Source: Algoriphagus antarcticus
Lineage (GTDB): Bacteria; Bacteroidota; Bacteroidia; Cytophagales; Cyclobacteriaceae
Reading direction: 5' to 3'
NCBI RefSeq assembly: GCF_002150685.1
Contig: NZ_MSSW01000061.1
Location: 1 to 46,319 of the forward strand
Length of the DNA: 46,319 bases
Shown here: positions 9,250 through 16,859 of the stretch, piece after piece
How the letters are laid out: every line of letters begins with the position of its first letter
Position numbering within the stretch: position 1 is the stretch's first letter
The notes under the pieces: model-generated
What the model saw: only the letters and a program-made list of their open reading frames with translations
Told to the model about the DNA's origin: nothing
The model's database searches: none
Program-made: the position numbers and the translations under genes

Positions 9250-9690
9250 TTATCTATATTCATTGGGAGCCAATCTCCCAAACCTTTCCCCCAAAACCCC
9301 TGAATAAGCCTCCTGCACCGCATCTGAAATAAATGAATGGCTGATTAAATCCAATACTTTGGACTTCTTTTTTTCAAATCTTGCAAAGACTCTTTCTACT
9401 TGCCTTTCTGTTAGCTCCAACTCAGCTCCGAATTCTAAAAAATCCTGCTTGGAGAATTTTCGCTTTCTTATATTCAGCTTGTCATACGGGCATAGAAAAG
9501 GTGATAATCATCCCGATGATCCCTCTGATAATCGTCCGTGTATTGAAAATGGTATTTACCGTCATCCATTTCTGTCAGAAGTCAAGCAAGTATATTTTTA
9601 TGTAGAATTCTGGCGTGTATCGTTATTCATCAGTTCTTCACTACTTACAGGCGATAATCCATGACCAAAAAAGAGTATTTTTTCGATTGA
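9250..9690 (-). pseudogene. hipBA toxin-antitoxin relic with the kinase core deleted
   Basis: Read on the minus strand, the 3' part (9250 to ~9490) encodes DKLNIRKRKFSKQDFLEFGA followed by ELELTERQVERVFARF and, after a charged helix, SHSFISDAV...ERFGRL and a stop. This is the helical C-terminus expected of HipA-family toxins. Just upstream, in other frames, are LLTEMDDGKYHFQYTDDY and ITFSMPV, which match the HipA N-terminal domain (FQY...; SLTMP). The two ends are joined directly, so the central kinase domain (about 250 residues) is missing, and at least two frameshifts break the N-terminal part. A further segment (EKILFFGHGLSPVSSEEL, ~9630-9690) may be the tail of the HipB antitoxin. No ATG opens the C-terminal frame. 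The family call is by eye. Confidence 0.6.
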
Positions 9691-9705
9691 TTAAACTCTC
9701 AACAT

Positions 9706-9741
9706 TAAAAAAAGCCTGTAAAGAAATTCTTTACAGGCTTA
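9706..9741 (-). terminator. Strong intrinsic terminator for the small membrane protein gene
   Basis: GCCTGTAAA (714-722 of this kb) pairs with TTTACAGGC (730-738), with AA/TT extension outside. On the minus strand the stem is followed by a run of seven T (complement of 9706-9713), the classic rho-independent layout. It ends transcription of the minus-strand gene at 9892-10152 and shields that gene from the hipBA relic. Confidence 0.8.
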
Positions 9742-9891
9742 TATGGGATTGAAAGCTCTATATTTTTTAAATAATAGAAATTCCGACGCGTCATTCATGT
9801 AGATTATCTACCTGATATAAAAGACGCACGTAGAAACTTATCGGATATTGATTTCCGACGTTCTTTCCAATCTTATTTTATTAAAAGGGAG

Positions 9892-10152
9892 TTACTCGTC
9901 GTCCCTTTCCGACCCTTCAGTTTTTACGATTTTGTTATAAACACCGAATAATAAAAACGGTGCAGCCCACTGGCCTACAAATAATGCAGTGTGGTTTTGC
10001 TTAGCCACCTTAAGACCCAAGGATGCTACCATAGCACCTACAGCAGCCCATAGGAAAATATCTGAAGGGATTTTTGCAGTTTGATGTTCGATAGCTTTAG
10101 CGATTTTGCCCTCTTTCTTTGGAGAGACTTCGTGATAGTCAGGATTTTCCAT
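9892..10152 (-). CDS. Small two-helix inner-membrane protein, unknown function
   Basis: An 86-residue protein starting MENPDYHEVSPKKEGKIAKA: a charged, soluble N-terminus of about 30 residues, then two hydrophobic segments (IFLWAAVGAMVASLGL ~33-48 and FVGQWAAPFLLFGVY ~59-73), and an acidic tail (EGSERDDE). Both ends are predicted on the same side of the membrane. I do not recognise a named family. Clean start, own terminator and regular codon use argue that it is real. Its position at the border of the stress-type genes is suggestive only. Confidence 0.75.
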   Translation of the reverse strand: MENPDYHEVSPKKEGKIAKAIEHQTAKIPSDIFLWAAVGAMVASLGLKVAKQNHTALFVGQWAAPFLLFGVYNKIVKTEGSERDDE

Positions 10153-11034
10153 GATAGTTATTTTTTTGGTTAGTATCTAGTGATATTCAAATCTATTGCC
10201 ATCACCCATAACTGCCCCAATTACTACATTTTCACTTTCTGAGCGCTCAAGATATAATCATGTTGGGTTTAAAAATCCCGATAATGTTGAAAATTCTCTC
10301 TGAGATTAATGAATTCATGTTTGGTAAAATGAGAGCTAGCAAGATCCTATTATTGGGGAATTTATGTACCCGCTTTTCTGCCAGTAAATACAGAGTTCAA
10401 ACTACAATCAGGCATGGTCAGCCTTTCTTCGGTCAGGGGTCTTGTCTGGTTCTTCCATAACCTGGTATATATAGGAAAAAGTCTTGTCTGCATCTAGTTC
10501 AAAACCTAAATGAGAAGTACAAGACTACCTCACCCAAGTAACTGAGCCAACTTAAGAACCCCTTTCTGCAAAAACTACCGTAAAGACATATTATAAGCTA
10601 GGATTTAAATGTAGTCAAATCGACCAATAAGGTTTGTGTGAAATCAGTCGCAATTATTTATGGTTAACATGGCTTTACAGCCGTCTTGATTAAAACGCGA
10701 AATACTCCTAATACAATCAAAAATTAAAGGTGACAATAAGTATCAGAATATCATCAGATCAACTTTAATTAAAAGCATATCAATGCATGCGCATAGGTTA
10801 TCAGCTGAATGAAAAAGATGATTTTCTCTCAATTAGCGTTCGTCATAGGAGATTTTTATGCTCAAATCGTGGAATCTCGGTACAAATTGAGAATCAAAAA
10901 AATACGTTTCAAAACCATAAATATGCAGACTACAGCGTAGATAGAGTAAAAAGGTGGATTTTTATTATAGAAGTTGGTTGGCAATAAATTTGGATATTCT
11001 GATTTATAGAATAAACCTACCTCACGCAACTGTT
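10153..11034. other. 880-base intergenic stretch without a supported gene
   Basis: Short frames at 10260-10460 and 10787-10987 have no family resemblance, low-complexity content and no plausible start context. The sequence is AT-rich. No inverted repeat with a T-tract, tRNA or known riboswitch pattern was seen. The last ~80 bases are the leader of the DUF892 gene that starts at 11035. Confidence 0.5.
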
Positions 11035-11550
11035 ATGATAATTCAAGCAAAATATTCAACTCAGGAATTCGAGCAACTTTTTATTGATCTGATAAAAAAA
11101 ATTTATTGGGCAGAAAGGCATCTTGCAAGAGTATTACCCAAAATTATCTCAGGTGTATCTTGTCACAAAATTTCACACGCAATTTACAAGCATTTAGAAG
11201 ATACTCAGGAACACGTAAATCGGCTGGAAGAAGTATTTAAAAATCTTCAGGTGAAATCTCATCCAAAAAAATGTCATAAAATCGAAGGACTTCTGAAAGA
11301 AGCGCGAACCATTATAGATGATACTGCTGCCGATTCTATGTTAAGAGATGCAGATATAATTATTGCCAGCCAAAGAGTTCTACATTACAAAATCTCTTCT
11401 TATGGATCATTAGTAAAGATTGCTGTAAAAATGGAAATTAAAGATATTGCGGAAATCCTAATTAAGACATTAGATGAAGAAAGAGAAACTGATTCTATTT
11501 TGACAAGGTTGGCTATATCAAGAATCCAGAAAGTATCCATAAGGGCGTAG
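11035..11550 (+). CDS. Divergent DUF892 (YciE/YciF ferritin-like) paralogue
   Basis: The start is set at 11035 because the product (171 residues) then aligns without a gap to the second DUF892 protein encoded at 14053. An in-frame ATG at 10954 would add 27 unrelated residues. Family landmarks are kept: LFIDLIKKIYWAERHL (15-30), KHLEDTQEHVNRLEEVF (52-68), KKCHKIEGLLKEA, RDADIIIASQ (104-113), SSYGSL and the DEERETD end of the last helix. DUF892 proteins are four-helix, ferritin-like and can bind a metal pair. Here several acidic positions of the sister protein are changed: E19 to L, D22 to K, E116 to L and E119 to K within the usual EHYE motif. Metal binding may therefore be lost. The gene is visibly more AT-rich than its sister. 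Confidence 0.82.
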   Translation: MIIQAKYSTQEFEQLFIDLIKKIYWAERHLARVLPKIISGVSCHKISHAIYKHLEDTQEHVNRLEEVFKNLQVKSHPKKCHKIEGLLKEARTIIDDTAADSMLRDADIIIASQRVLHYKISSYGSLVKIAVKMEIKDIAEILIKTLDEERETDSILTRLAISRIQKVSIRA

Positions 11551-12118
11551 GTGAAAAAAGTGTGAATTATTTAGAGACTTTTTAAGTTATGACGACACGT
11601 TATAAATCAATCCATTTCTAAAAAAAATTTGATAGTAAAACTATGCTTAAGTAAATTATCTTAATTCAAAGGTGGAATGCTTAAATAGCAAGCTACTATT
11701 ACTACACATTATAGATAGAGCCAATTCGAATCTTGAATAGAAATTAAACTGGAAATTTTTCAAAAAATTGCATGATTAACTATAAGTTTAGCGAATGTGA
11801 ATGGAACTATATATGTTGACAATTTTTATCATCAGTCTACTTAAGTTTTCTTTGGTATAGATGCCGCTATTATCAAGGTGGCAGTTGGGCTCACAATTGC
11901 CTAGTTAGCAGTTATCTCAGGGATGACCGGTGTACGGTCCATTAAATATTTTGAGCAAAAAAATTCTTTCCATCGCGGATTAAAATCTTGTATTTGTGGG
12001 AAGGAGATTTTCCACGAATTGAATTGCTCACCAAACAGAATTTGCAATTCCTAGAAAAATAAGCTCAGTTTTTGGAAAAGAACATTTTAACCAATTCATT
12101 GTTAAACCTTAAAACCTT
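11551..12118. other. 570-base intergenic region, possible trace of a decayed membrane-protein gene
   Basis: No intact gene. Around 11858-11965 a frame reads FFGIDAAIIKVAVGLTIA, stop, LAVISGMTGVRSIKYFEQKN, which looks like a membrane helix followed by a charged segment interrupted by a TAG. It may be the trace of a lost gene, but I cannot name a family. The rest is AT-rich with no terminator or repeat recognised. Confidence 0.3.
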
Positions 12119-12835
12119 ATGAGTAATCAAATTACTACCGTGACTCTTTTTCGGTTTGATAATAGAAGGGATAAATTTTGGGCTTTAAAAATGATGCGAC
12201 TTGCGATCCCGCATCTCGAAAACATCAAGGGGTGTACTTTTTTCAAAGTCATGGGAAGTGGCGCCGGTGGAGGATTTAGTATATTCCCAGATTTAGGCAC
12301 TTATGCAATTCTACAAGTTTGGGACAATGAAGATTTAGCAAATGATTTTTTCAAAACCTCTCAAATTTTTGAAGATTATAAAGATCATTCAGAAGAACAT
12401 TGGATCACTTACGCGAAAAATATTTCTGGCAAAGGAACTTGGCTTGGAAGTAACCCTTTCAAACCAAATGATGAGATTGACGTGAATAACAAATCTTTAA
12501 TGTTCATCACGAGAGCGACGGTTAGGTGGAAAAGCATGTTGAAATTTTGGTCTCTGGTACCCTTGTCACAAAAGTCCTACGCGGGAAACACTGGCTTACT
12601 TTATACAAAAGGTTTAGGTGAACTTCCTGTTGTAGAAATGGCTACTTATAGTTTATGGAAGTCAGAAAAGGACTTATTGAAGTTTTCGCATGATCCCAAG
12701 GGACATGGGAAAGTAGCCAAACTTGAATTAAAAAATAATTGGTTCAAAGAAAGTTTATTCGCTCGTTTTCAGCCTTACAAAATCGACGGTACCTGGAGTT
12801 CTGCAGACTTGGAGGAAATTCAATCTCATTTTTAG
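12119..12835 (+). CDS. CrtA-like (spheroidene monooxygenase family) protein
   Basis: The 238-residue product shows the CrtA layout: TTVTLFRFDNRRDKFWAL at the N-terminus, then GCTFFKVMGSGAGGGFS.FPDLGTYAIL (~40-67), then VWDNEDLANDFF, and later ITRATVRWKSMLKFW, GLLYTKGLGELPV and MATYSLWKSEKDLLKFSH. In purple bacteria CrtA is a haem-containing enzyme that adds a 2-keto group to acyclic carotenoids; homologues occur in pigmented Bacteroidota. No other carotenoid genes are visible here, so the substrate is unknown and an unrelated haem or stress role is possible. No signal peptide, so probably cytoplasmic or membrane-associated. A short AT-rich leader precedes the ATG. Confidence 0.7.
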   Translation: MSNQITTVTLFRFDNRRDKFWALKMMRLAIPHLENIKGCTFFKVMGSGAGGGFSIFPDLGTYAILQVWDNEDLANDFFKTSQIFEDYKDHSEEHWITYAKNISGKGTWLGSNPFKPNDEIDVNNKSLMFITRATVRWKSMLKFWSLVPLSQKSYAGNTGLLYTKGLGELPVVEMATYSLWKSEKDLLKFSHDPKGHGKVAKLELKNNWFKESLFARFQPYKIDGTWSSADLEEIQSHF

Positions 12836-13204
12836 AAGCTATAGAGGATCACTTTGCTGATCTCAAAGTGCTCTACGCCTTATACAGATCAAACTATCTC
12901 ATTTTCGTTGAGAGAACGATTTCGAAAAACTTTATTCGTCCTTAAACTCTGACAGCTCATCCAGCCGAAATCGGGGAATAGGCTAACATGACTCTTTAAT
13001 ATACATTTCAATTTTGCAAGCCAGAAGGCATGAAAACTTTGAAAAAACATGTTCCAGCCTTTTAGATTTGCGCTTAGAATCATAGTCGTTGGATATCTCT
13101 ACACCATTTTGGCTCCATGATATAAGTTTCTGATTCTGAATACAACAAGCTTTTGCTTTGCCTATTTTGTTTCACACTGACACGCAACGGGAGTACTTCC
13201 AAAG
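12836..13204. other. 370-base gap between convergent genes
   Basis: Contains a small inverted repeat just after the CrtA-like gene (CACTTTG at 12850-12856, CAAAGTG at 12864-12870) without a T-tract, which may help end transcription. A 64-codon minus-strand frame at 12889-13083 has no recognisable features. Nothing else is supported. Confidence 0.4.
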
Positions 13205-13732
13205 TCATTTATATAAAAAATTTCCCAAGCTTGGAATAGTGCTTACTTTTCCTCTGGGTTTTTTCTCTATTATCGATAGATCACCTGTAGTCTCTAATAT
13301 GATCACATAGACATCATCTAAATTTGAAAAACCTTGAAGCCTACCTGCATTAAGAATTTCTTCTTTTGATAGCCGCTCTTTTTTCATTTCCTTATGAAGA
13401 AACCTTCCTCCATAGAATACTATAGTTGGTTTGCTAGTAATGAAAGTTCGAAAACCTTCAACCTTAACCGATAAGTAGGTAAGGAGAAACTGCATAAATA
13501 TAAATAGCGAGAAAGATAGAACTCCGTCCAACAAGCTGATATTTTTATTAAGGGAAATTGACGCAAGGCAAGATCCGAGCGCAACTGTGACCACGAAGTC
13601 AAATGCATTCATTTTCGATAAGGTTCTTTTGCCAGAGATCCTCAGAATGATAACAATAGCGACATATCCCAGTACGGTAAGTATAATCGTTCTGACCGTG
13701 CCCTCCCATCCAGAGAAAAAGATGTTTTCCAT
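13205..13732 (-). CDS. DUF421 (YetF/YcaP) membrane protein
   Basis: The 175-residue product has two to three N-terminal membrane segments (TIILTVLGYVAIVIIL ~15-30, FVVTVALGSCLAS ~46-58, FSLFIFMQFLLTYL ~74-87). The family signature GKRTLSKMNAFDFVVTVALG sits in the second segment. The soluble C-terminal domain carries SKPTIVFYGGRF, LSKEEILNAGRLQGFSNLDD and VIILETTGDLSI, as in the YetF domain. Length is in the lower normal range. In Bacillus, family members affect spore germination and stress resistance, but the molecular function is not settled. It stands alone on the minus strand. Confidence 0.88.
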   Translation of the reverse strand: MENIFFSGWEGTVRTIILTVLGYVAIVIILRISGKRTLSKMNAFDFVVTVALGSCLASISLNKNISLLDGVLSFSLFIFMQFLLTYLSVKVEGFRTFITSKPTIVFYGGRFLHKEMKKERLSKEEILNAGRLQGFSNLDDVYVIILETTGDLSIIEKKPRGKVSTIPSLGNFLYK

Positions 13733-14052
13733 TTTTCAGTTTATTAAAGTGATATTTGATATTGGTAGCTCCACATATCATTCCTAACCTAGTTGATTCC
13801 TAATTTATGCTTAATTTGAAAATAGAATATTTGAAAAATTTTAGTCAAAATTTCATTGGGAATTTTCTTCTCATCTAGTAGAATAACCTCAGCATTTTGA
13901 TGATAGGTTTATTTCTGGTCTAAGTCTTATTTGCCCAGATTATTCTATTTTACGCGTATTGAGATGTGTTTTGTTGAAAAGTAGGTGTGGGCTTTAAAAT
14001 TGATTGGTAGGATTAGTATCTAAAATCAATTTAACCTAAAAATCCAATTTTT
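13733..14052. other. 320-base intergenic region between divergent genes
   Basis: This should hold the promoters for the DUF421 gene (minus) and the intact DUF892 gene (plus). It is AT-rich. No clear TAnnTTTG/TTTG pair was found for either gene, which could mean control by an alternative sigma factor. No coding frame is supported. Confidence 0.4.
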
Positions 14053-14568
14053 ATGGCAACTCAATCAAAGTCGAAAGACTCAAAATTTAAAGAATTATTT
14101 ATCGATGAGCTCAAAGATATATATTGGGCAGAAAAACATTTGGTGAAAGCCCTTCCTAAAATGAGCAAAGGAGCTACTTCAAAAAAGCTAGCAGATGCTA
14201 TTGATAAACATCTTGAAGAAACAAAAGAGCAAATAAAACGGATCGAAGATGTTTTCGAAATCCTTGGAATGAAAGCTCAAGCTAAAAAATGTGAAGCCAT
14301 GGACGGCCTAGTAAAAGAAGCAGAAAGCATACTGGAGGACACTGAAGCGGAGACTATGGTAAGAGATGCCGGGATCATTATCGCAAGTCAGAAGGTTGAG
14401 CATTATGAAATAGCATCTTATGGAACCTTGGTGGCCTTCGCGAAAAAAATGGGAATGGGCGATATTGCTGACCTTTTATCTAAAACTTTAGAAGAAGAGA
14501 AAAAAACAGATGTCTCTTTAACTAAATTGGCTGAATCTGAAATTAATGAGGAGGCTGCGGCGGAATAA
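14053..14568 (+). CDS. DUF892 (YciE/YciF) ferritin-like protein
   Basis: The 171-residue product matches the family throughout: KELFIDELKDIYWAEKHLVK (13-32), KHLEETKEQIKRIEDVFEIL (52-71), KKCEAMDGLVKEAE (78-91), RDAGIIIASQKVEHYEIASY (104-123) and TLEEEKKTD (145-153). The EHYE motif (116-119) and the acidic residues in helices 1, 2 and 4 make a ferritin-like metal pair plausible. In enterobacteria yciE/yciF belong to the RpoS general stress response. A terminator follows within 10 bp, so the gene is monocistronic. It has a gapless but divergent paralogue at 11035. Confidence 0.92.
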   Translation: MATQSKSKDSKFKELFIDELKDIYWAEKHLVKALPKMSKGATSKKLADAIDKHLEETKEQIKRIEDVFEILGMKAQAKKCEAMDGLVKEAESILEDTEAETMVRDAGIIIASQKVEHYEIASYGTLVAFAKKMGMGDIADLLSKTLEEEKKTDVSLTKLAESEINEEAAAE

Positions 14569-14576
14569 TAATAATA

Positions 14577-14613
14577 AAAGCGGATAGGGACTTCCTATCC
14601 GCTTTATTTTTTT
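14577..14613 (+). terminator. Intrinsic terminator of the DUF892 gene
   Basis: AAAGCGGATAGG (14577-14588), loop GACTT, CCTATCCGCTTT (14594-14605), then ATTTTTTT. A perfect 12-bp stem with a U-rich tail. Confidence 0.9.
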
Positions 14614-14870
14614 ATCAACGGCTATAATCTGACTAATTAAATCCTTCAGCATTGCCTTAAAGTTTTATTTCCTCGCCATTTTCGTGCAATTCAATAGGCC
14701 TGGCGAAGTCTTTAAAATGAATTTCATATGCTTTCAATCAATCGCTTTTTATAAATTTCAATCCAAGGCTCTCTATAAATATTTTTATTTCTTTACTGGC
14801 ACGATTGAAGATATTTAGAATTACTAATCACCCAAAATTTCTGTTTATACGACCATTCAATTTTATATAG

Positions 14871-16604
14871 ATGCAAACAATTGCTTTAATAGGTGGCGGA
14901 CCCGCTTCACTTTTCATTTTCAAAAGGATAGTGGAAGCAGAGCTAACCGAGTATAAGATTCATATTTTCGAGCAACACGATAAACTGGGGGCTGGTATGC
15001 CATACAGTAAATACGGGGCTTCTAAGGAACATATTACCAACGTTTCAGATAATGAAATACCTGAAATCAAAACTCACGTGAAAGAGTGGATTTCAGATGC
15101 TTCGACAGGAATTCTTCAAGAATTTGATATGGAACAGGTTAAGCTTAATGAATATAAGGTGTTACCCAGACTTTTATTTGGAGAATACCTAGCTGGGCAG
15201 TTCGAGTTACTTTTAGAAGAAGCAAGAAAATTAGGCATTCAAACTGAAATACATTTGAAAACTCGGGTGATCGATGTAATAGATATTGAGCCCAAAGATA
15301 AAGTAGAGGTAGTGATCTCTTCTGGCGAGAAATTTAATTTTGAAAAAGTAGTAATCTGTACTGGGCATTCTTTTCCCAGAGATAAAGAAGAGAAATTAGC
15401 TGGCTGGTTTGATTCTCCATATCCACCTGAAAAATTAGCTCTAGAAATCAATCATGAAGTGGCTATTCGTGGGGCTTCACTTACAGCCGTAGATGCAGTT
15501 CGGACATTAGCCCGAGCGAATGGAAGTTTTTCAACTAATTTGGATGGAACGTATAGGTATTTTTTAAAAGAGAGAAGTAAAGGCTTTAAAATTATTATGC
15601 ACTCATTGGGAGGATTGCTCCCATCACTGAGGTTTCATTTGGAAGAAAGCCAACCGGATCCTTCAGACCTTTTGTCAGAAATGGAAATGAAAGACATTAT
15701 GGATAGAAATAATGGCTTTATTCCACTTGATTATCTATTTGACATAAATTTCAGAAAGGTGCTGTCGAAAAAGCAACCTACGCTTTACAATGCTACTGAA
15801 GGGAAATCCATAGAACAATTCATAGACTTCATGATGGAAAAGCGCCTACATAAAGATGCTTTCGAATTGTTCAAAGCAGAATTTGATGAGGCAGAACGAT
15901 CTATAGAGGAACATGATCCAATCGTATGGAAAGAAACATTAACGGAACTGAGCTATGTGATTAATTACGCGGTTAAGCATTTCTCTGCAGAAGACATGCT
16001 TCGATTTAAAAAAACCCTGAATCCGCTGATTGCCATAATTATTGCATTTGTACCCCAGAGTTCGGCAAGAGAAATCTTAGCTCTGCACAAGGAAGGTTTG
16101 CTTGATTTGGTCAATGTAGATAAAGATAGTTCAATAGAACCGTCACCCATTGGAGGTGGTACCTACACCTACCAAAATGAGGAGAAGGAGAAAATCCAGA
16201 AGCACTATAAAATATATATCGATGCTTTGGGCCAAAAACCATTCTTTTTCAATCAACTACCATTTAAGGGCTTAATAAATAAGGACACGCTCTGTCCCGC
16301 ATATCTTCGTTTTGCTGATACAGAAAATGCAAAGAAAGAAATCGAGGCAGGAAACAAGGAAGTTATCCAAGAAGCTTCTGGAGATTTTATGCTTCAGTTG
16401 CCCGGAATTTGTATCAACGACCATTTTCAGCCAGAAAATCAGAATGGAGTTGCGAGTACAAGGTTGTTTATAATGGCTGTTCCGATTATTTCAGGAATGA
16501 ACCCAGATTACTCTGGGTTGGATTTCTGTGAAGTGGCTTCAGAAAAAATAATTCAGAAATTGACTAATATGAGTCTACGGAATTCTGCCCCTATCCAAAT
16601 CTAA
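14871..16604 (+). CDS. FAD/NAD(P)-binding protein (NAD_binding_9 type)
   Basis: The 577-residue product begins with a dinucleotide-binding fold, IALIGGGPASLFIF (4-17). EQHDKLGAGMPYSKYG follows, then VVICTGHSFPRDK (~160), the conserved ATG-type FAD motif, and a second Rossmann element EVAIRGASLTAVDAVRTL (~197-214). The remainder is a long family-specific region ending with CINDHFQPENQNGVASTRLF, typical of flavoprotein monooxygenase-like proteins of the PF13454 group. The reaction is unknown. It converges on a second, longer member of the same family at 16860-18743, and a 24-bp inverted repeat lies between them. The gene follows about 260 bases of non-coding DNA and seems to be a single transcription unit. 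Confidence 0.85.
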   Translation: MQTIALIGGGPASLFIFKRIVEAELTEYKIHIFEQHDKLGAGMPYSKYGASKEHITNVSDNEIPEIKTHVKEWISDASTGILQEFDMEQVKLNEYKVLPRLLFGEYLAGQFELLLEEARKLGIQTEIHLKTRVIDVIDIEPKDKVEVVISSGEKFNFEKVVICTGHSFPRDKEEKLAGWFDSPYPPEKLALEINHEVAIRGASLTAVDAVRTLARANGSFSTNLDGTYRYFLKERSKGFKIIMHSLGGLLPSLRFHLEESQPDPSDLLSEMEMKDIMDRNNGFIPLDYLFDINFRKVLSKKQPTLYNATEGKSIEQFIDFMMEKRLHKDAFELFKAEFDEAERSIEEHDPIVWKETLTELSYVINYAVKHFSAEDMLRFKKTLNPLIAIIIAFVPQSSAREILALHKEGLLDLVNVDKDSSIEPSPIGGGTYTYQNEEKEKIQKHYKIYIDALGQKPFFFNQLPFKGLINKDTLCPAYLRFADTENAKKEIEAGNKEVIQEASGDFMLQLPGICINDHFQPENQNGVASTRLFIMAVPIISGMNPDYSGLDFCEVASEKIIQKLTNMSLRNSAPIQI

Positions 16605-16615
16605 TTTCATAATCA

Positions 16616-16684
16616 CCTCGGTAAGCTTGGTCTCCGGAGCAAATTATGAATAAAAGAAAACTCCGGAGGCCGAGCTTTTCGAGG
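16616..16684. repeat. Long inverted repeat between convergent FAD-protein genes
   Basis: The left arm CCTCGGTAAGCTTGGTCTCC plus GGAG (16616-16639) pairs with the right arm at 16661-16684: 24 positions with two mismatches and two G-U pairs, around a 21-base loop. There is no T-tract on either side, so it is not a standard intrinsic terminator. It could block read-through between the convergent genes, or be a remnant of a mobile repeat. Confidence 0.65.
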
Positions 16685-16859
16685 TCAATAGGAACGATCG
16701 AAAATCTAAGACACAACGAATTTTGATTTACGGCCTTCTTCGGGGTTCTCCTACTTATTATAAAGCTTCAATATTCCGATTTCGATGAAATGTGCCTTGT
16801 TATGGATATTGATAGCCGAACCATAGTCAGTCCCTAGATTTTTCAATTGCCCTTTTCGA

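Noticed and set aside
9359..9664. Plus-strand frames of 101 and 74 codons
   Set aside because: They are antisense to the HipA-like remnant, and their composition is explained by that remnant's codons.
10260..10987. Two 66-codon plus-strand frames
   Set aside because: No recognisable motif, poor composition, no start context; treated as chance frames in AT-rich DNA.
10954..11034. Upstream start for the divergent DUF892 gene
   Set aside because: The extra 27 residues do not align to the family, whereas the start at 11035 gives exactly the same length as the paralogue.
16751..16859. Protein-like reading (KGQLKNLGTDYGSAINIHNK) just downstream of the long FAD-protein stop
   Set aside because: It might be a lost gene's tail, but it has no start of its own outside the FAD gene's coding region and no family match that I can name.
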